From Streptomyces sp. NBC_00259 (GTDB lineage Bacteria > Actinomycetota > Actinomycetes > Streptomycetales > Streptomycetaceae): a stretch of 64,000 nt of DNA. The stretch lies in contig NZ_CP108080.1 of NCBI RefSeq assembly GCF_036181745.1, positions 6,637,501 to 6,701,500 of the forward strand, given 5' to 3'. Below the pieces are notes generated by a model. The model was not told the origin of the DNA, did no database searches, and saw only the letters and a program-made list of their open reading frames with translations. Shown here piece after piece: positions 53,327 through 61,809 of the stretch; the first letter of the stretch is position 1, and each line of letters opens with the position of its first letter. Both the position numbers and the translations under genes were made by a program.

Positions 53327-53902
53327 ATGGACGCGGACCTGGACGACCTGGCACGGCGCACCCGGCGGGAAGTGTCCGGCCAGCACGAGGAGGAACTGCA
53401 CCGGCGGCTGACCGCCGTCGCCGACCCGGACGACCTTGCCGCGGTGCTGACCGAGACCCAACGGCCCTTATGGGCGCGGGAGATCGCCGCCTTCCGCCTC
53501 GGCTGCGCCGGAGACCGCCGCGCCTTCGAACCCCTCGTCCTGCTGCTCAACCACCGCGACCCGGACCGCTGTGTCTCCGCCTCCTACGCCCTGACCAGGC
53601 TCGGCGACCCGCGTACCGCACAGGCCGCCGCCGCGCTCGCCACCAACGAGCGGCGCGTCGCCTACGCCCTCACCCCCGTACGCCTGCTCACCGCTCTGCG
53701 CGCCCCCGAATCCGCCCCGGCGCTCATCACCGCCCTCAACCGGCGGCTGACGCCCGGCGATCCGCACTGGCGCGTGGCACTCGCCTGTGTCGAGGGCCTG
53801 GGCGCCCTCGCCGACGAGCGTGCCCGCCCGGTCCTGCGGACGGCCCTCACTCACCCCCGGCTGTCCGCCGCGGCCTCCGCCGCGCTGAGCCGCCTGCCGT
53901 AA
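53327..53902 (+). CDS. HEAT-repeat protein
   Basis: A 191-aa helical protein with about four HEAT/PBS-lyase-like repeats, for example LWAREIAAFRLGCAGDRRAF followed by LVLLLNHRDPDRCVSASYAL and RLGDPRTAQAAAAL. Such repeats mediate protein contacts; no enzyme motif is seen. It is probably leaderless. Its last 52 bp overlap the 3' end of the acetyltransferase gene on the other strand. Partner and role are unknown. Confidence 0.83.
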   Translation: MDADLDDLARRTRREVSGQHEEELHRRLTAVADPDDLAAVLTETQRPLWAREIAAFRLGCAGDRRAFEPLVLLLNHRDPDRCVSASYALTRLGDPRTAQAAAALATNERRVAYALTPVRLLTALRAPESAPALITALNRRLTPGDPHWRVALACVEGLGALADERARPVLRTALTHPRLSAAASAALSRLP

Positions 53903-54465
53903 CGCACCTCCTGCACCACGGCGCCACCCACCTCGAACGGCTCCTGTGCACCGTCCGCCGTGAAGCCGGCCTTCTCGTAGAAGCGGCGCGCCCGCGCGTT
54001 GTCCTTGAGCACCCACAGCAGCAGCGCGGGCCGGCCGTCCGCCTCCGCCCGGGACAGCAACCCGGTGAGCAGCGCCCGCCCCACACCGGTCCCGATCCGC
54101 TCCGGCCGTACGTACAGCGCGTACACCTCGCCGTCGCCGGTCGTCGTGTCCTCCTCGCGGTACGGCCCGTAGCATCCCCAGCCGACGACCTCGCCGGCCG
54201 TCTCGGCCACCAGGTGGACCACTCCGGCGCGGTCCGCGGCGGCCAGCTGGGCCCGGCGGCGCCCGGCGTCCGCCGTCTCGTCCATCGCGTCGAGGTACTC
54301 CTGAGGCATCAGCCCGGCGTAGGCGTGCCGCCAGCCCCCGACCCGGACGGCCGCGACCGCCTCGCAGTCGGCGTCGGTCATGCGCCGCAGGCGCACCTGC
54401 CGCGCGGCCGGTTCCCCGGGGACGGCGCTGGCAGGGGCGGGCACATGGAGGGGGTGCGGGCTCAT
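53851..54465 (-). CDS. GNAT-family N-acetyltransferase
   Basis: A 204-aa acetyltransferase. The acetyl-CoA loop is YVRPERIGTGVGRALLTGLLSRA, and the final strand region KDNARARRFYEKAGFTADG is typical of GNAT proteins. Start choice among 54465, 54474 and 54495 is uncertain; 54465 is spaced like a leaderless gene behind CAGGAT. The acceptor is unknown. Its end overlaps the convergent HEAT gene by 52 bp. Confidence 0.85.
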   Translation of the reverse strand: MSPHPLHVPAPASAVPGEPAARQVRLRRMTDADCEAVAAVRVGGWRHAYAGLMPQEYLDAMDETADAGRRRAQLAAADRAGVVHLVAETAGEVVGWGCYGPYREEDTTTGDGEVYALYVRPERIGTGVGRALLTGLLSRAEADGRPALLLWVLKDNARARRFYEKAGFTADGAQEPFEVGGAVVQEVRYGRRLSAAEAAADSRG

Positions 54466-54525
54466 GCCCCTCATCCTGGCGCACGCCACTGACAACGCTC
54501 CGTCCGGTCCTTCCGGTCCAGCCTC

Positions 54526-54567
54526 GCCCGTCCGGTCCCGCCCGTCGGTTCCCGCCCGTCAGTTCCG
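54526..54567 (-). repeat. Three 14-bp tandem repeats across the peptidase stop codon
   Basis: Units 54526-54539, 54540-54553 and 54554-54567 are variants of GCCCGTCGGTTCCC (plus strand). The last contains the stop codon (54559-54561) of the minus-strand peptidase gene, and the others follow it downstream. Confidence 0.85.
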
Positions 54568-56148
54568 GTGGCCGAGCAGCCGGTGCAGCGCGGCCCCGGC
54601 CCGGTCCCCGTCCGTGGCACCCGTCCGTACCCCCGGCTTCAGCGGCTTCGGCTCGGGCTTCGCGGCGCAGACCGCGTCCGCGGGCCCGGCCGCGGCGGAC
54701 GGCGGCAGCTTCCCGGTGGCCAGATAGTCCGTCACATAGCGGTCCAGGCACTTGTTCCCGCTCAGCGAGATCGCGTGGTTGCCGCCGCCGTCCTCGACGA
54801 CCAGCCGGGAGCTCCGCAGTTTGCGGTGGAGGGTGACACCGCCCTCGTACGGTGTGGCCGCGTCGTCCGTGGCCTGGAGGATCAGCACCGGCGGCGCCGC
54901 GTGGTTGGTGACGTCCGTCGGGCCGAGGGGCGCCAGCGGCCAGAACACGCACGGCGCGTTGTACCAGGCGTTGTTCCAGGTGGAGAAGGGGGCCTTCGCG
55001 TGGACCGCCCAGTTGTCGTCGCGCCAGGTGTCCCAGCTCCGGGGCCACGCCGCGTCCCGGCACTGGACCGCCGTGTAGACGGAGTAGCTGTTCTCGCCCT
55101 GCTTGTCGACGGCGCCGAAGGACTCGTACGCCTCGACGAGCGACTTGGTGGCCCCGGTGCGTACGTAGGCGGCGAACGCGTCGGCGAGATACGGCCAGAA
55201 GCCGTTGTAGTAGCCGCCGGGCAGGAAGGTGTCCTCGAGTTCGGCCGGGCCGATCCTCTTCGCCGCGGGTGCCTTGCCCAGCGATGTGCGCATCGCGTAC
55301 CAGGCGGCCTCGACCTTCGCCGGGTCGCTGCCCAGCCGGTAGGTCGCGTGGTGCCTGGCCACCCAGGCGGCGAACGCCTTGTGACGGGCGTCGAAGCCGA
55401 GGTCCTGGCCGAGGTTGGCGCGGTACCAGACGCCGTCGGGGTTCACCGCGGAGTCGAGCACCATGCGCCGGACGTGCTGCGGGAAGTACTTGGCGTACAC
55501 GGCGCCGAGATAGGTGCCGTACGAGTACCCGAGGTAGCTCATCTTCCCGGTGCCGAGGGCCTGCCGTACGACGTCGAGGTCCTTCGCCATGGCGGCCGTG
55601 TTCATATGGGGCAGCAGATCGGCGTGCCTGGTCGTACAGCCCACGGTGAAGGACCGCGCCCTGGCCAGATTCGCCCGCTCGGTGCGGACGTCGAGCGGGA
55701 GCGAGTCGGGGCGTACGGGCGCGAAGTGGCCGGGGCGGCAGTTGAGCGCCGGCTGTGAGGAGCCCACTCCGCGCGGGTCGAACCCGATCACGTCGTACTG
55801 GGCCGAGACCTTGGCGGGGAGCGACGCCGCGACGAAACCGGCCGTCTTCAGCCCGGAGGCGCCCGGCCCGCCCGGGTTGACCAGCAGCGGTCCCTGGAAG
55901 GTCTTGGCGGTGTGCCGTACCCGCGAGAGCGCCAGCGTGATCTGTCTGCCGCTCGGATCGGCGTGGTCCAGCGGCACCTTCACCGACGAGCATTCGAGCT
56001 TCGGATGCTCCTCGGTCGCGCAGGCGGTCCACTTCAGCGCCCCGGCGCGGGGCGCCGTCGGCCCCGCGGTGGCGGCGGACTGCATGCCGGTGACCAGTGC
56101 GGTCACCGTCGCGCCGACGGCGACCAGCACTCCTGCGCGTCTGTTCAC
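54559..56148 (-). CDS. Secreted alpha/beta-hydrolase, tripeptidyl aminopeptidase-like (S33)
   Basis: A 529-aa exported hydrolase. A signal peptide spans about residues 1-28 (NRRAGVLVAVGATVTALVTG). The oxyanion region is LLVNPGGPGASG, the nucleophile S209 lies in YLGYSYGTYLG, the Asp in LQATDDAATPYEGG and the His in GGGNHAISL. A TAP C-terminal domain is present. GTG 56148 is preceded by GGGAGGAC. Homologues remove tripeptides or dipeptides from secreted proteins in Streptomyces. It stands alone as a unit. Confidence 0.9.
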   Translation of the reverse strand: MNRRAGVLVAVGATVTALVTGMQSAATAGPTAPRAGALKWTACATEEHPKLECSSVKVPLDHADPSGRQITLALSRVRHTAKTFQGPLLVNPGGPGASGLKTAGFVAASLPAKVSAQYDVIGFDPRGVGSSQPALNCRPGHFAPVRPDSLPLDVRTERANLARARSFTVGCTTRHADLLPHMNTAAMAKDLDVVRQALGTGKMSYLGYSYGTYLGAVYAKYFPQHVRRMVLDSAVNPDGVWYRANLGQDLGFDARHKAFAAWVARHHATYRLGSDPAKVEAAWYAMRTSLGKAPAAKRIGPAELEDTFLPGGYYNGFWPYLADAFAAYVRTGATKSLVEAYESFGAVDKQGENSYSVYTAVQCRDAAWPRSWDTWRDDNWAVHAKAPFSTWNNAWYNAPCVFWPLAPLGPTDVTNHAAPPVLILQATDDAATPYEGGVTLHRKLRSSRLVVEDGGGNHAISLSGNKCLDRYVTDYLATGKLPPSAAAGPADAVCAAKPEPKPLKPGVRTGATDGDRAGAALHRLLGHRN

Positions 56149-56331
56149 ATGTCCTCCCGGGACGACGGGGGCGCGGCCGGGCGGCGCGGAGCCCCGGGGC
56201 AGCGTTCCCCGATATCCACCGTCAGGGACATGTTCGTGCCGTAAGTGACCCGTTTGGTGAGGGAGGAGGGGTGGGGCGGCGGACGGGGGAGGGCTGCGGA
56301 CGACGTTCGCAGGAGGACGGCGGGGCGGCGG

Positions 56332-57393
56332 TCAGAGGAGGCTGAGCTGGGTCGCGGCGGGCTCGGCGAGAACGGGTTGGGGGGCCGGCGGGATCCGGCG
56401 AGGCGTGCCGCGTTGCGCCGGGCCTATCCCGAACTCGGTTGCCAGCTCGTGCACATGGCGGGTGATCCGCCGCTGGTACCACTTGGGCGCGTAGGCGCCC
56501 TCCGCGTACAGCCGCTCGTACCGCCGCACCAGGTGCGGATGCTCCCGGGCCAGCCACGCCATGAACCATTCGCGCGCTCCGGGCCGCAGATGCAGCACGA
56601 GAGGCGTCACGGACGTCGCCCCGGCCGACGCGATCGCCCGTACGGTCGCGCGCAGCTGGTCCGGGTGGTCGCCGAGGAAGGGGATGACCGGGGCCATCAG
56701 CACTCCGCAGCCGATGCCGTGCTCGGTGAGTGTCCGGACCACGTCGAGGCGCCGCTCGGGCGACGGCGTACCCGGCTCGACCGAGCGCCACAGCCCGGGG
56801 TCCGTGAAGCCGACCGAGACGGAGATCCCGACGTCGGTCACCTCCGCGGCCTGCCGCAGCAGCTCCAGATCACGCAGGATCAGCGTGCCCTTGGTGAGGA
56901 TCGAGAACGGATTGGCGTGGTCGCGCAGGGCGCCGATGATGCCGGGCATCAGGTGGTAGCGCCCCTCCGCCCGCTGGTAGCAGTCGACGTTCGTGCCCAT
57001 CGCGATGTGCGCGCCCTGCCAGCGGCGCGAGGCCAGCTGGCGCCGTAGCAGCTCCGGCGCGTTGACCTTGACGACGATCTGGCTGTCGAAGCCGAGCCCG
57101 GTGTCCAGGTCCAGATAGCTGTGGGTCTTGCGGGCGAAGCAGTACACACAGGCGTGCGTGCAGCCCCGGTACGGATTCACCGTCCATTCGAACGGCATCC
57201 GTGAGGCGCCCGGTACCCGGTTCAGGATCGAACGGGCGCGGACCTCGTGGAAGGTGATCCCGCGGAACTCGGGGGTGTCGAAGGTGCGTGTGGTCACGGC
57301 GTCCGTGCCGAAGAGCGCGATGTCCCCGGGCAGGGTCGCGCTCTCGGGGTCCGTGGCGTTCCGGCCGTTCTCGGCGAGATTGTCCCAGCGCAT
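56332..57393 (-). CDS. Radical SAM protein, Rv2578c/SplB-like
   Basis: A 353-aa radical SAM enzyme. The [4Fe-4S] motif CTHACVYC gives C78, C82 and C85. The stretch MPFEWTVNPYRGCTHACVYC, followed by CFARKTHSYLDLD, identifies the Rv2578c family, distantly related to spore photoproduct lyase. The ATG at 57393 follows GAGGAGG. Thirty-four bp upstream is GAAC-N4-GTTC, matching the actinobacterial LexA box, so it is probably induced by DNA damage. The reaction is unknown; nucleic-acid repair or modification is an inference. Confidence 0.88.
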   Translation of the reverse strand: MRWDNLAENGRNATDPESATLPGDIALFGTDAVTTRTFDTPEFRGITFHEVRARSILNRVPGASRMPFEWTVNPYRGCTHACVYCFARKTHSYLDLDTGLGFDSQIVVKVNAPELLRRQLASRRWQGAHIAMGTNVDCYQRAEGRYHLMPGIIGALRDHANPFSILTKGTLILRDLELLRQAAEVTDVGISVSVGFTDPGLWRSVEPGTPSPERRLDVVRTLTEHGIGCGVLMAPVIPFLGDHPDQLRATVRAIASAGATSVTPLVLHLRPGAREWFMAWLAREHPHLVRRYERLYAEGAYAPKWYQRRITRHVHELATEFGIGPAQRGTPRRIPPAPQPVLAEPAATQLSLL

Positions 57394-57426
57394 GGGCGCC
57401 TCCTCGGTAGCACTGACCACAGAATA

Positions 57427-57438
57427 GAACACTTGTTC
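57427..57438. promoter_or_regulatory. SOS (LexA) box-like palindrome
   Basis: GAACACTTGTTC contains GAAC-N4-GTTC, the core of the actinobacterial LexA site. It lies immediately upstream of a TATTCT -10 candidate (57421-57426 read on the minus strand) and 34 bp before the radical SAM start. The flanking bases do not complete the longer TCGAAC...GTTCGA consensus. Confidence 0.6.
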
Positions 57439-57527
57439 CCTTGATCGCTGCAACCCCGATTTTGGGCGGCCCCCCGTGAGGTGGTTGGCTTGGTCCATCG
57501 CAGGAACCGAGTGCTGGAGGAGAAGCA

Positions 57528-57971
57528 ATGGCGCAGGTCGAGGCCACGACGGAGCGGGTCATCGCGGCGGACGCGGAGACCGTGTTCGACACGCTGGCCG
57601 ACTACAAGGACACCCGCGCGAAGCTCCTGCCCGAGCACTTCAGCGAGTACGAGGTGCGTGAGGGAGGCGACGGCGAGGGCACCCTCGTCCACTGGAAGCT
57701 CCAGGCCACGAGCAAGCGCGTCCGCGACTGCCTGCTGGAGGTCTCCGAGCCGACCGACGGACAGCTGGTCGAGAAGGACCGCAACTCCTCCATGGTCACC
57801 ACCTGGACCGTGACGCCCGCCGGCGAGGGCCGCTCCCGGGCCGTGGTCACCACCGTCTGGAACGGCGCGGGCGGCATCGGCGGATTCTTCGAGCGGACGT
57901 TCGCTCCCAAGGGGCTCGCCCGGATCTACGACGAGGTCCTCGCCAAGCTCGCCGCCGAGGTGGAGAAGTAG
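57528..57971 (+). CDS. SRPBCC-fold small protein
   Basis: A 147-aa START/SRPBCC-like protein with a hydrophobic ligand cavity fold: TTERVIAADAETVFDTLADY begins the domain and the final amphipathic helix is GLARIYDEVLAKLAAEVEK. GGAGGAG precedes the ATG. It probably binds a small hydrophobic ligand. It is divergent from the radical SAM gene by 134 bp and could share the SOS-box region, though the site is nearer the other gene. Confidence 0.85.
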   Translation: MAQVEATTERVIAADAETVFDTLADYKDTRAKLLPEHFSEYEVREGGDGEGTLVHWKLQATSKRVRDCLLEVSEPTDGQLVEKDRNSSMVTTWTVTPAGEGRSRAVVTTVWNGAGGIGGFFERTFAPKGLARIYDEVLAKLAAEVEK

Positions 57972-57989
57972 GTCTTTCGTAGCTCTTTC

Positions 57990-58037
57990 GTTCGGTGGCC
58001 CGTCCGTTCGGTGGCCCGTCCGTTCAGTGGTCCTTGC
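57990..58037 (+). repeat. 16-bp tandem repeats in the gap before the MFS gene
   Basis: GTTCGGTGGCCCGTCC occurs at 57990-58005 and exactly again at 58006-58021, with a third diverged copy to 58037. They begin 18 bp after the SRPBCC stop. The rest of the 351-bp gap to 58322 shows no gene; it must contain the MFS promoter, which I could not place. Confidence 0.8.
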
Positions 58038-58322
58038 GTCCGGCGGTCCGTTCGGCGGGTGTGACCCCGGTCTTCCCGGGGTGACGCCTCCCTTCACGGG
58101 CGCGGCACGGGTCACCGTTTCGAGTGGTTTTCCCTGCGGCTCCCTCGTGCGCCCGGCGTGCCGGGAGCCGCGGGAAAGCTCCTGATGAGCGCCTGTTGTG
58201 CGCCCCCGTCGCCCCGCCCGCCCTCCTCTCCGGCGCCTGTTTCCCGGTAACGTCCCGCTTGCTCCTCCTTGGCGTGTAATGCGAAGAATGACGCCGCGCA
58301 GCCGCGACGAGGGGAGCAGTAC

Positions 58323-60746
58323 GTGGGCGGGACCACTCTGGTGAAGGACGGGCAGACCGCCGAGACGGCCGGTCGTCCCGGGCCTCCCGCGCCCCCCGCC
58401 CCGGCAGCGGCCGACGCCGTGGAGGACCGGAGCCCACGCCGCGTACGCCTCGTCTTCTTCAGCCTGATGCTCGCGCTGCTGCTCGCCGCGCTGGAGCAGA
58501 TGATCGTCGCCACCGCCCTGCCGAAGATCGTCGGTGAACTCCAGGGCCTGGACCGCATGTCCTGGGCCATCACCGCGTATCTCCTCACGGCGACGATCGG
58601 ACTGCCGGTCTACGGAAAGCTCGGGGACCTCTACGGTCGCAAGGGCGTCTTCCAGTTCGCCATCGTCGTGTTCGTCATCGGCTCGGCCCTGGCCGGCTGG
58701 TCCCGCACGATGGACGAACTCATCGCCTTCCGGGCGATCCAGGGCATCGGCGCCGGCGGACTGATGATCGGCGTCCAGGCGATCATCGCCGATATCGTCC
58801 CGGCCAGGGAACGCGGCCGCTTCATGGGCCTCATCGGCGCGGCCTTCGGGCTCGCCTCGGTCGCGGGGCCACTGCTGGGCGGCTTCTTCACCGACCATCT
58901 CTCCTGGCGCTGGTGCTTCTACATCAACGTGCCCTTCGGCCTGGTCACGCTCGCGGTCGTGGCCGTCGTCCTGAAGCTGCCCAAGCCGCCCGCGCGGGCC
59001 CGTTTCGACGTCCTCGGCGCCTTCTTCCTCGCGGCCGCCTCCACCTGCCTGGTGCTGCTGACGAGCTGGGGCGGCACGGAGTACGCCTGGGACTCACGCG
59101 TCATCCTGGGCCTCGCGGCGGGAGCCGCCGGAACGACCCTGCTCTTCCTCGTCGTCGAGCACTACGCGCCCGAACCGGTCATCCCCCTGCGGCTGTTCCG
59201 CGACTCGGTGTTCAACATCACCGGCCTCGTGGGAGCCGTGATCGGCGTCGCCCTCTTCGGCGCGGCCAGCTATCTGCCCACCTTCCTGCAGATGGTCGAC
59301 GGTGCGAGCGCCACCGAGTCCGGACTGCTGATGCTGCCCATGATGGGCGGCATCGTCGTCGCCTCCATCGTCTCCGGACAGCTCATCAGCCGCACCGGCC
59401 GCTACAAGGTCTACCCGGTGGCCGGCACCGCCGTCTCGGCCGTCGGCATGTGGCTGCTGTCGCGGCTGGAGGCCGACACCACCCGGCTCGAGTACTCGCT
59501 CTGGCAGGCCGTCCTCGGCATCGGCGTGGGCATGGTGATGCCGGTACTGATCCTGGCCGTGCAGAACTCCGTACCGCCCGCCGATCTCGGCACCGCCACC
59601 AGCGCCAACAACTACTTCCGGCAGATCGGCGGCAGCGTCGGCGCGGCGGTCTTCGGCACCCTCTTCGCCGACCGGCTCACCCATGCGCTCGACGGGCGCG
59701 TCCACGCAGCCGACGGCCTTCCCGCCGCCGAGTCCCTCACCCCGCAGCTCGTCCACGCGATGCCGCCGGAGCTGCGCGACCACTACATCCAGGCGTACGC
59801 CGACGCGATGCCGCGGATCTTCCTCTACCTCGTACCGGTGCTCGTCCTCGGCCTGTTCCTCGCCTTCTTCCTCAAGGAGAAACCGCTGGTGTCCCATCAC
59901 GCCCCCGCCTCCGCGGACCCCACCTCCGTACCGCACGCCCGCACGGCGCCGGCCGCTCCCTCGCCCGCAGCCCACAGCGCCGGGGTGCCCGTCTGCGGGA
60001 CCGTCCAGCACCACGACGGCAGCACCGTCCCGCGCGCCGCGCTCACCCTCATCGACATCCGGGGGCAGCAGATCGGACGCGGCGCGAGCGGCGAGGACGG
60101 ACGGTACGCGCTCAGCGTGCCCGGCTCCGGCAGTTACGTCCTCATCGCGGCGGCCGGCGGGCACCAGCCGCAGGCCGTGTCGGTCACCGTCGGCGAACGG
60201 CCGGTCGAACTGGACGTCGTGCTCGGCGGAGCGGGGCGCCTCGCGGGGAGCGTCGTCACCGCTGACGGGAGCCCGGTGCGCGATGCCGCCGTGACCCTGA
60301 CCGACGTACGCGGCGACGTCGTCGCGTCCGCGCGGAGCGGGCGCGAGGGCGGCTATGTGATCGGTGAACTGGTGGCGGGCGAGTACACGCTGGCGGCGAG
60401 CGCCCCGGCCTTCCGCCCGGCCGCGCTGCCCGTCAGCGTCCAGGCCGCCCGCGAGACGCGGCAGGACATCGAACTCGCGGGTGGCGCGGTGCTGCGCGGC
60501 ACGGTGCGCGCCGGCGGCGGACGGCCCGTCGAGGACGCGCGGGTGACGCTGCTGGACGCGGCCGGCAACGTCGTCGACACCCTCACCACGGGCCCCGACG
60601 GAACCTTCCGCTTCGTCGACCTGTCCTCCGGCGAGTACACCGTCATCGCGGCGGGCTATCCGCCGGTGGCGACGGTGCTGCAGGTCGCGGCCGGAGGGCG
60701 TACGGAGCGCGAACTCCAGCTGGGGCACGAGGACCGGTACTCCTGA
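58323..60746 (+). CDS. MFS drug exporter (DHA2 type) with three C-terminal carboxypeptidase-regulatory-like repeats
   Basis: An 807-aa protein. Residues about 40-525 form a 14-helix DHA2 transporter: LEQMIVATALPKIVGELQG carries the family motif, LGDLYGRKGVF is motif A, and MGLIGAAFGLASVAGPLLGG is motif C of drug/proton antiporters. A Pro/Ala-rich linker leads to three beta-sandwich repeats at about 558-640, 641-715 and 720-800, each with a G-x-V start and DGRY/GGYV/DGTF turn. A 14-helix topology puts this tail in the cytoplasm. GTG 58323 follows GAGGGGAG. The substrate is unknown. Confidence 0.88.
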   Translation: MGGTTLVKDGQTAETAGRPGPPAPPAPAAADAVEDRSPRRVRLVFFSLMLALLLAALEQMIVATALPKIVGELQGLDRMSWAITAYLLTATIGLPVYGKLGDLYGRKGVFQFAIVVFVIGSALAGWSRTMDELIAFRAIQGIGAGGLMIGVQAIIADIVPARERGRFMGLIGAAFGLASVAGPLLGGFFTDHLSWRWCFYINVPFGLVTLAVVAVVLKLPKPPARARFDVLGAFFLAAASTCLVLLTSWGGTEYAWDSRVILGLAAGAAGTTLLFLVVEHYAPEPVIPLRLFRDSVFNITGLVGAVIGVALFGAASYLPTFLQMVDGASATESGLLMLPMMGGIVVASIVSGQLISRTGRYKVYPVAGTAVSAVGMWLLSRLEADTTRLEYSLWQAVLGIGVGMVMPVLILAVQNSVPPADLGTATSANNYFRQIGGSVGAAVFGTLFADRLTHALDGRVHAADGLPAAESLTPQLVHAMPPELRDHYIQAYADAMPRIFLYLVPVLVLGLFLAFFLKEKPLVSHHAPASADPTSVPHARTAPAAPSPAAHSAGVPVCGTVQHHDGSTVPRAALTLIDIRGQQIGRGASGEDGRYALSVPGSGSYVLIAAAGGHQPQAVSVTVGERPVELDVVLGGAGRLAGSVVTADGSPVRDAAVTLTDVRGDVVASARSGREGGYVIGELVAGEYTLAASAPAFRPAALPVSVQAARETRQDIELAGGAVLRGTVRAGGGRPVEDARVTLLDAAGNVVDTLTTGPDGTFRFVDLSSGEYTVIAAGYPPVATVLQVAAGGRTERELQLGHEDRYS

Positions 60747-60819
60747 CCCACGGGACCGCGCCACCATCTGGGCCCGGGGGTAGACCCCGTTCCGCACCCG
60801 TTTCGGTGGGACCGCGCGG

Positions 60820-61142
60820 CTACATACGTAGCCATGACAGCCGAGGCCGACGATGGCATCTGTGTGGTCGGGCCGAGCCTGGATGGCCCCGGTCCTGGGA
60901 CATCGCATGTCGGAGCTCGTCCGCTCGTTGGATGAGCTCCTGGTCCTCCCAGGAGCTTGTGATGCGGAGGATACGCTCGTGCCCGCTGTGCCTCTCGGCC
61001 GTCGTAGAACCAGCCTTCGACGGCTTCGCGGCTGGCTCCGCGTTCTCCAAACCGAGCCGCGAGGCAGTTCCTGGTAGAGCGGAAGGACATCCTCAGGGTT
61101 GCGGATGCCAAGCGCTTCGAGTGTGTGGCGGAAGAACAACAC
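60820..61142 (-). pseudogene. Possible frameshifted remnant, family unknown
   Basis: Protein-like text appears successively in three minus-strand frames: LFFRHTLEALGIRNPEDVLP near 61140-61075, then RFGERGASREAVEGWFYDG near 61055-60995, then ERILRITSSWEDQELIQRAD near 60990-60930. Joined, they read as one helical, charged protein, suggesting two frameshifts. I do not recognise the family. Chance frames in GC-rich DNA are the alternative. Confidence 0.3.
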
Positions 61143-61352
61143 GGTGCCTTCTCCACCCCGCCCAGCACATCACTGCCGCGACGGTAGAACGCTGACTGCT
61201 TCAAGCGGCCCCGAACAGACGGTACTTGGCGATCCAGGGGAGAACGCCATCGTCCAGAGGGCGGTGCTGCCATCGAGTCCCGACGGCCTACGCATGGTCC
61301 TGCGCAAGTTGCGGAGCCGGGAAGCTTTCGTTGCGGGGCGCTCCTTGACGAC

Positions 61353-61595
61353 GTGGCTGATGTGTTGGACGACATCGTGCCCACCGAAGAACACCTCGAG
61401 GAGACTGCGGATCGCTTCAGCGGCCACCTGCTGCGGCTCGTCCCCATCGCGGTTGCCGCCGGTGCGGAGAAGTGGGACGCCACCGCAGCTCGGCACATTG
61501 AGCGAGCCCGTGCCCTGCGCCCGAGGAGCTGCCCGGAAGTCACGGGATACGTGAAGTCCCCCGAGCCAGCTGCGGGCGGAGGTAGAGCAGCATGA
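61353..61595 (+). pseudogene. Fragment resembling a DUF6415-type small protein
   Basis: An 80-codon frame from GTG 61353, open further upstream, reads VLDDIVPTEEHLEETADRFS then GHLLRLVPIAVAAGAEK and RHIERARALR. In memory this resembles the middle of DUF6415-type Streptomyces proteins, after which the sequence diverges and stops. No ribosome binding site is visible. It overlaps the next small frame by ATGA, the arrangement I recall for the intact pair. Confidence 0.35.
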
Positions 61596-61699
61596 CGCAA
61601 CAGCACTACAGGAACGGCATGCGCGTTCCCTACATGACCGACTGGAGCGCAGAGGCTGTTCTTCAGCCGAGGATCATCCGACTCATCGCACGCCGCTGA
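61592..61699 (+). pseudogene. Truncated 35-codon frame overlapping the DUF6415-like fragment
   Basis: ATG 61592 overlaps the preceding stop (ATGA) and encodes MTQQHYRNGMRVPYMTDWSA plus 15 more residues before TGA. The MRVPYMTxWSxE opening resembles longer Streptomyces hypothetical proteins that I recall as partners of DUF6415, so this looks like a 5' remnant. GGAGGTAGAG at 61578-61587 gives it a good ribosome binding site. Confidence 0.35.
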
Positions 61700-61809
61700 G
61701 GTGATCAGGTCCCGGCCGGAAATGGTGGCTCTGGGAGGGGGACACGGTCGGGTCACCGCTCTGCTGGGCTGAGCCGACGGCGCGGCCCGCGGTTGGATCG
61801 AGGGTGGCT

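Larger units (their letters stand above)
60747..61809. other. About 1 kb of apparent gene debris
   Basis: No intact gene with normal Streptomyces codon bias covers this interval between the MFS gene and the immunity gene. Coding fragments lie on both strands (60820-61142, 61353-61595, 61592-61699), and base composition looks less GC-rich than to the left. It marks the edge of an accessory segment. Confidence 0.5.

Noticed and set aside
60820..61756. Insertion sequence or transposase remnant in the debris region
   Set aside because: No DDE, serine or tyrosine recombinase motif and no terminal inverted repeats or target duplication could be seen.
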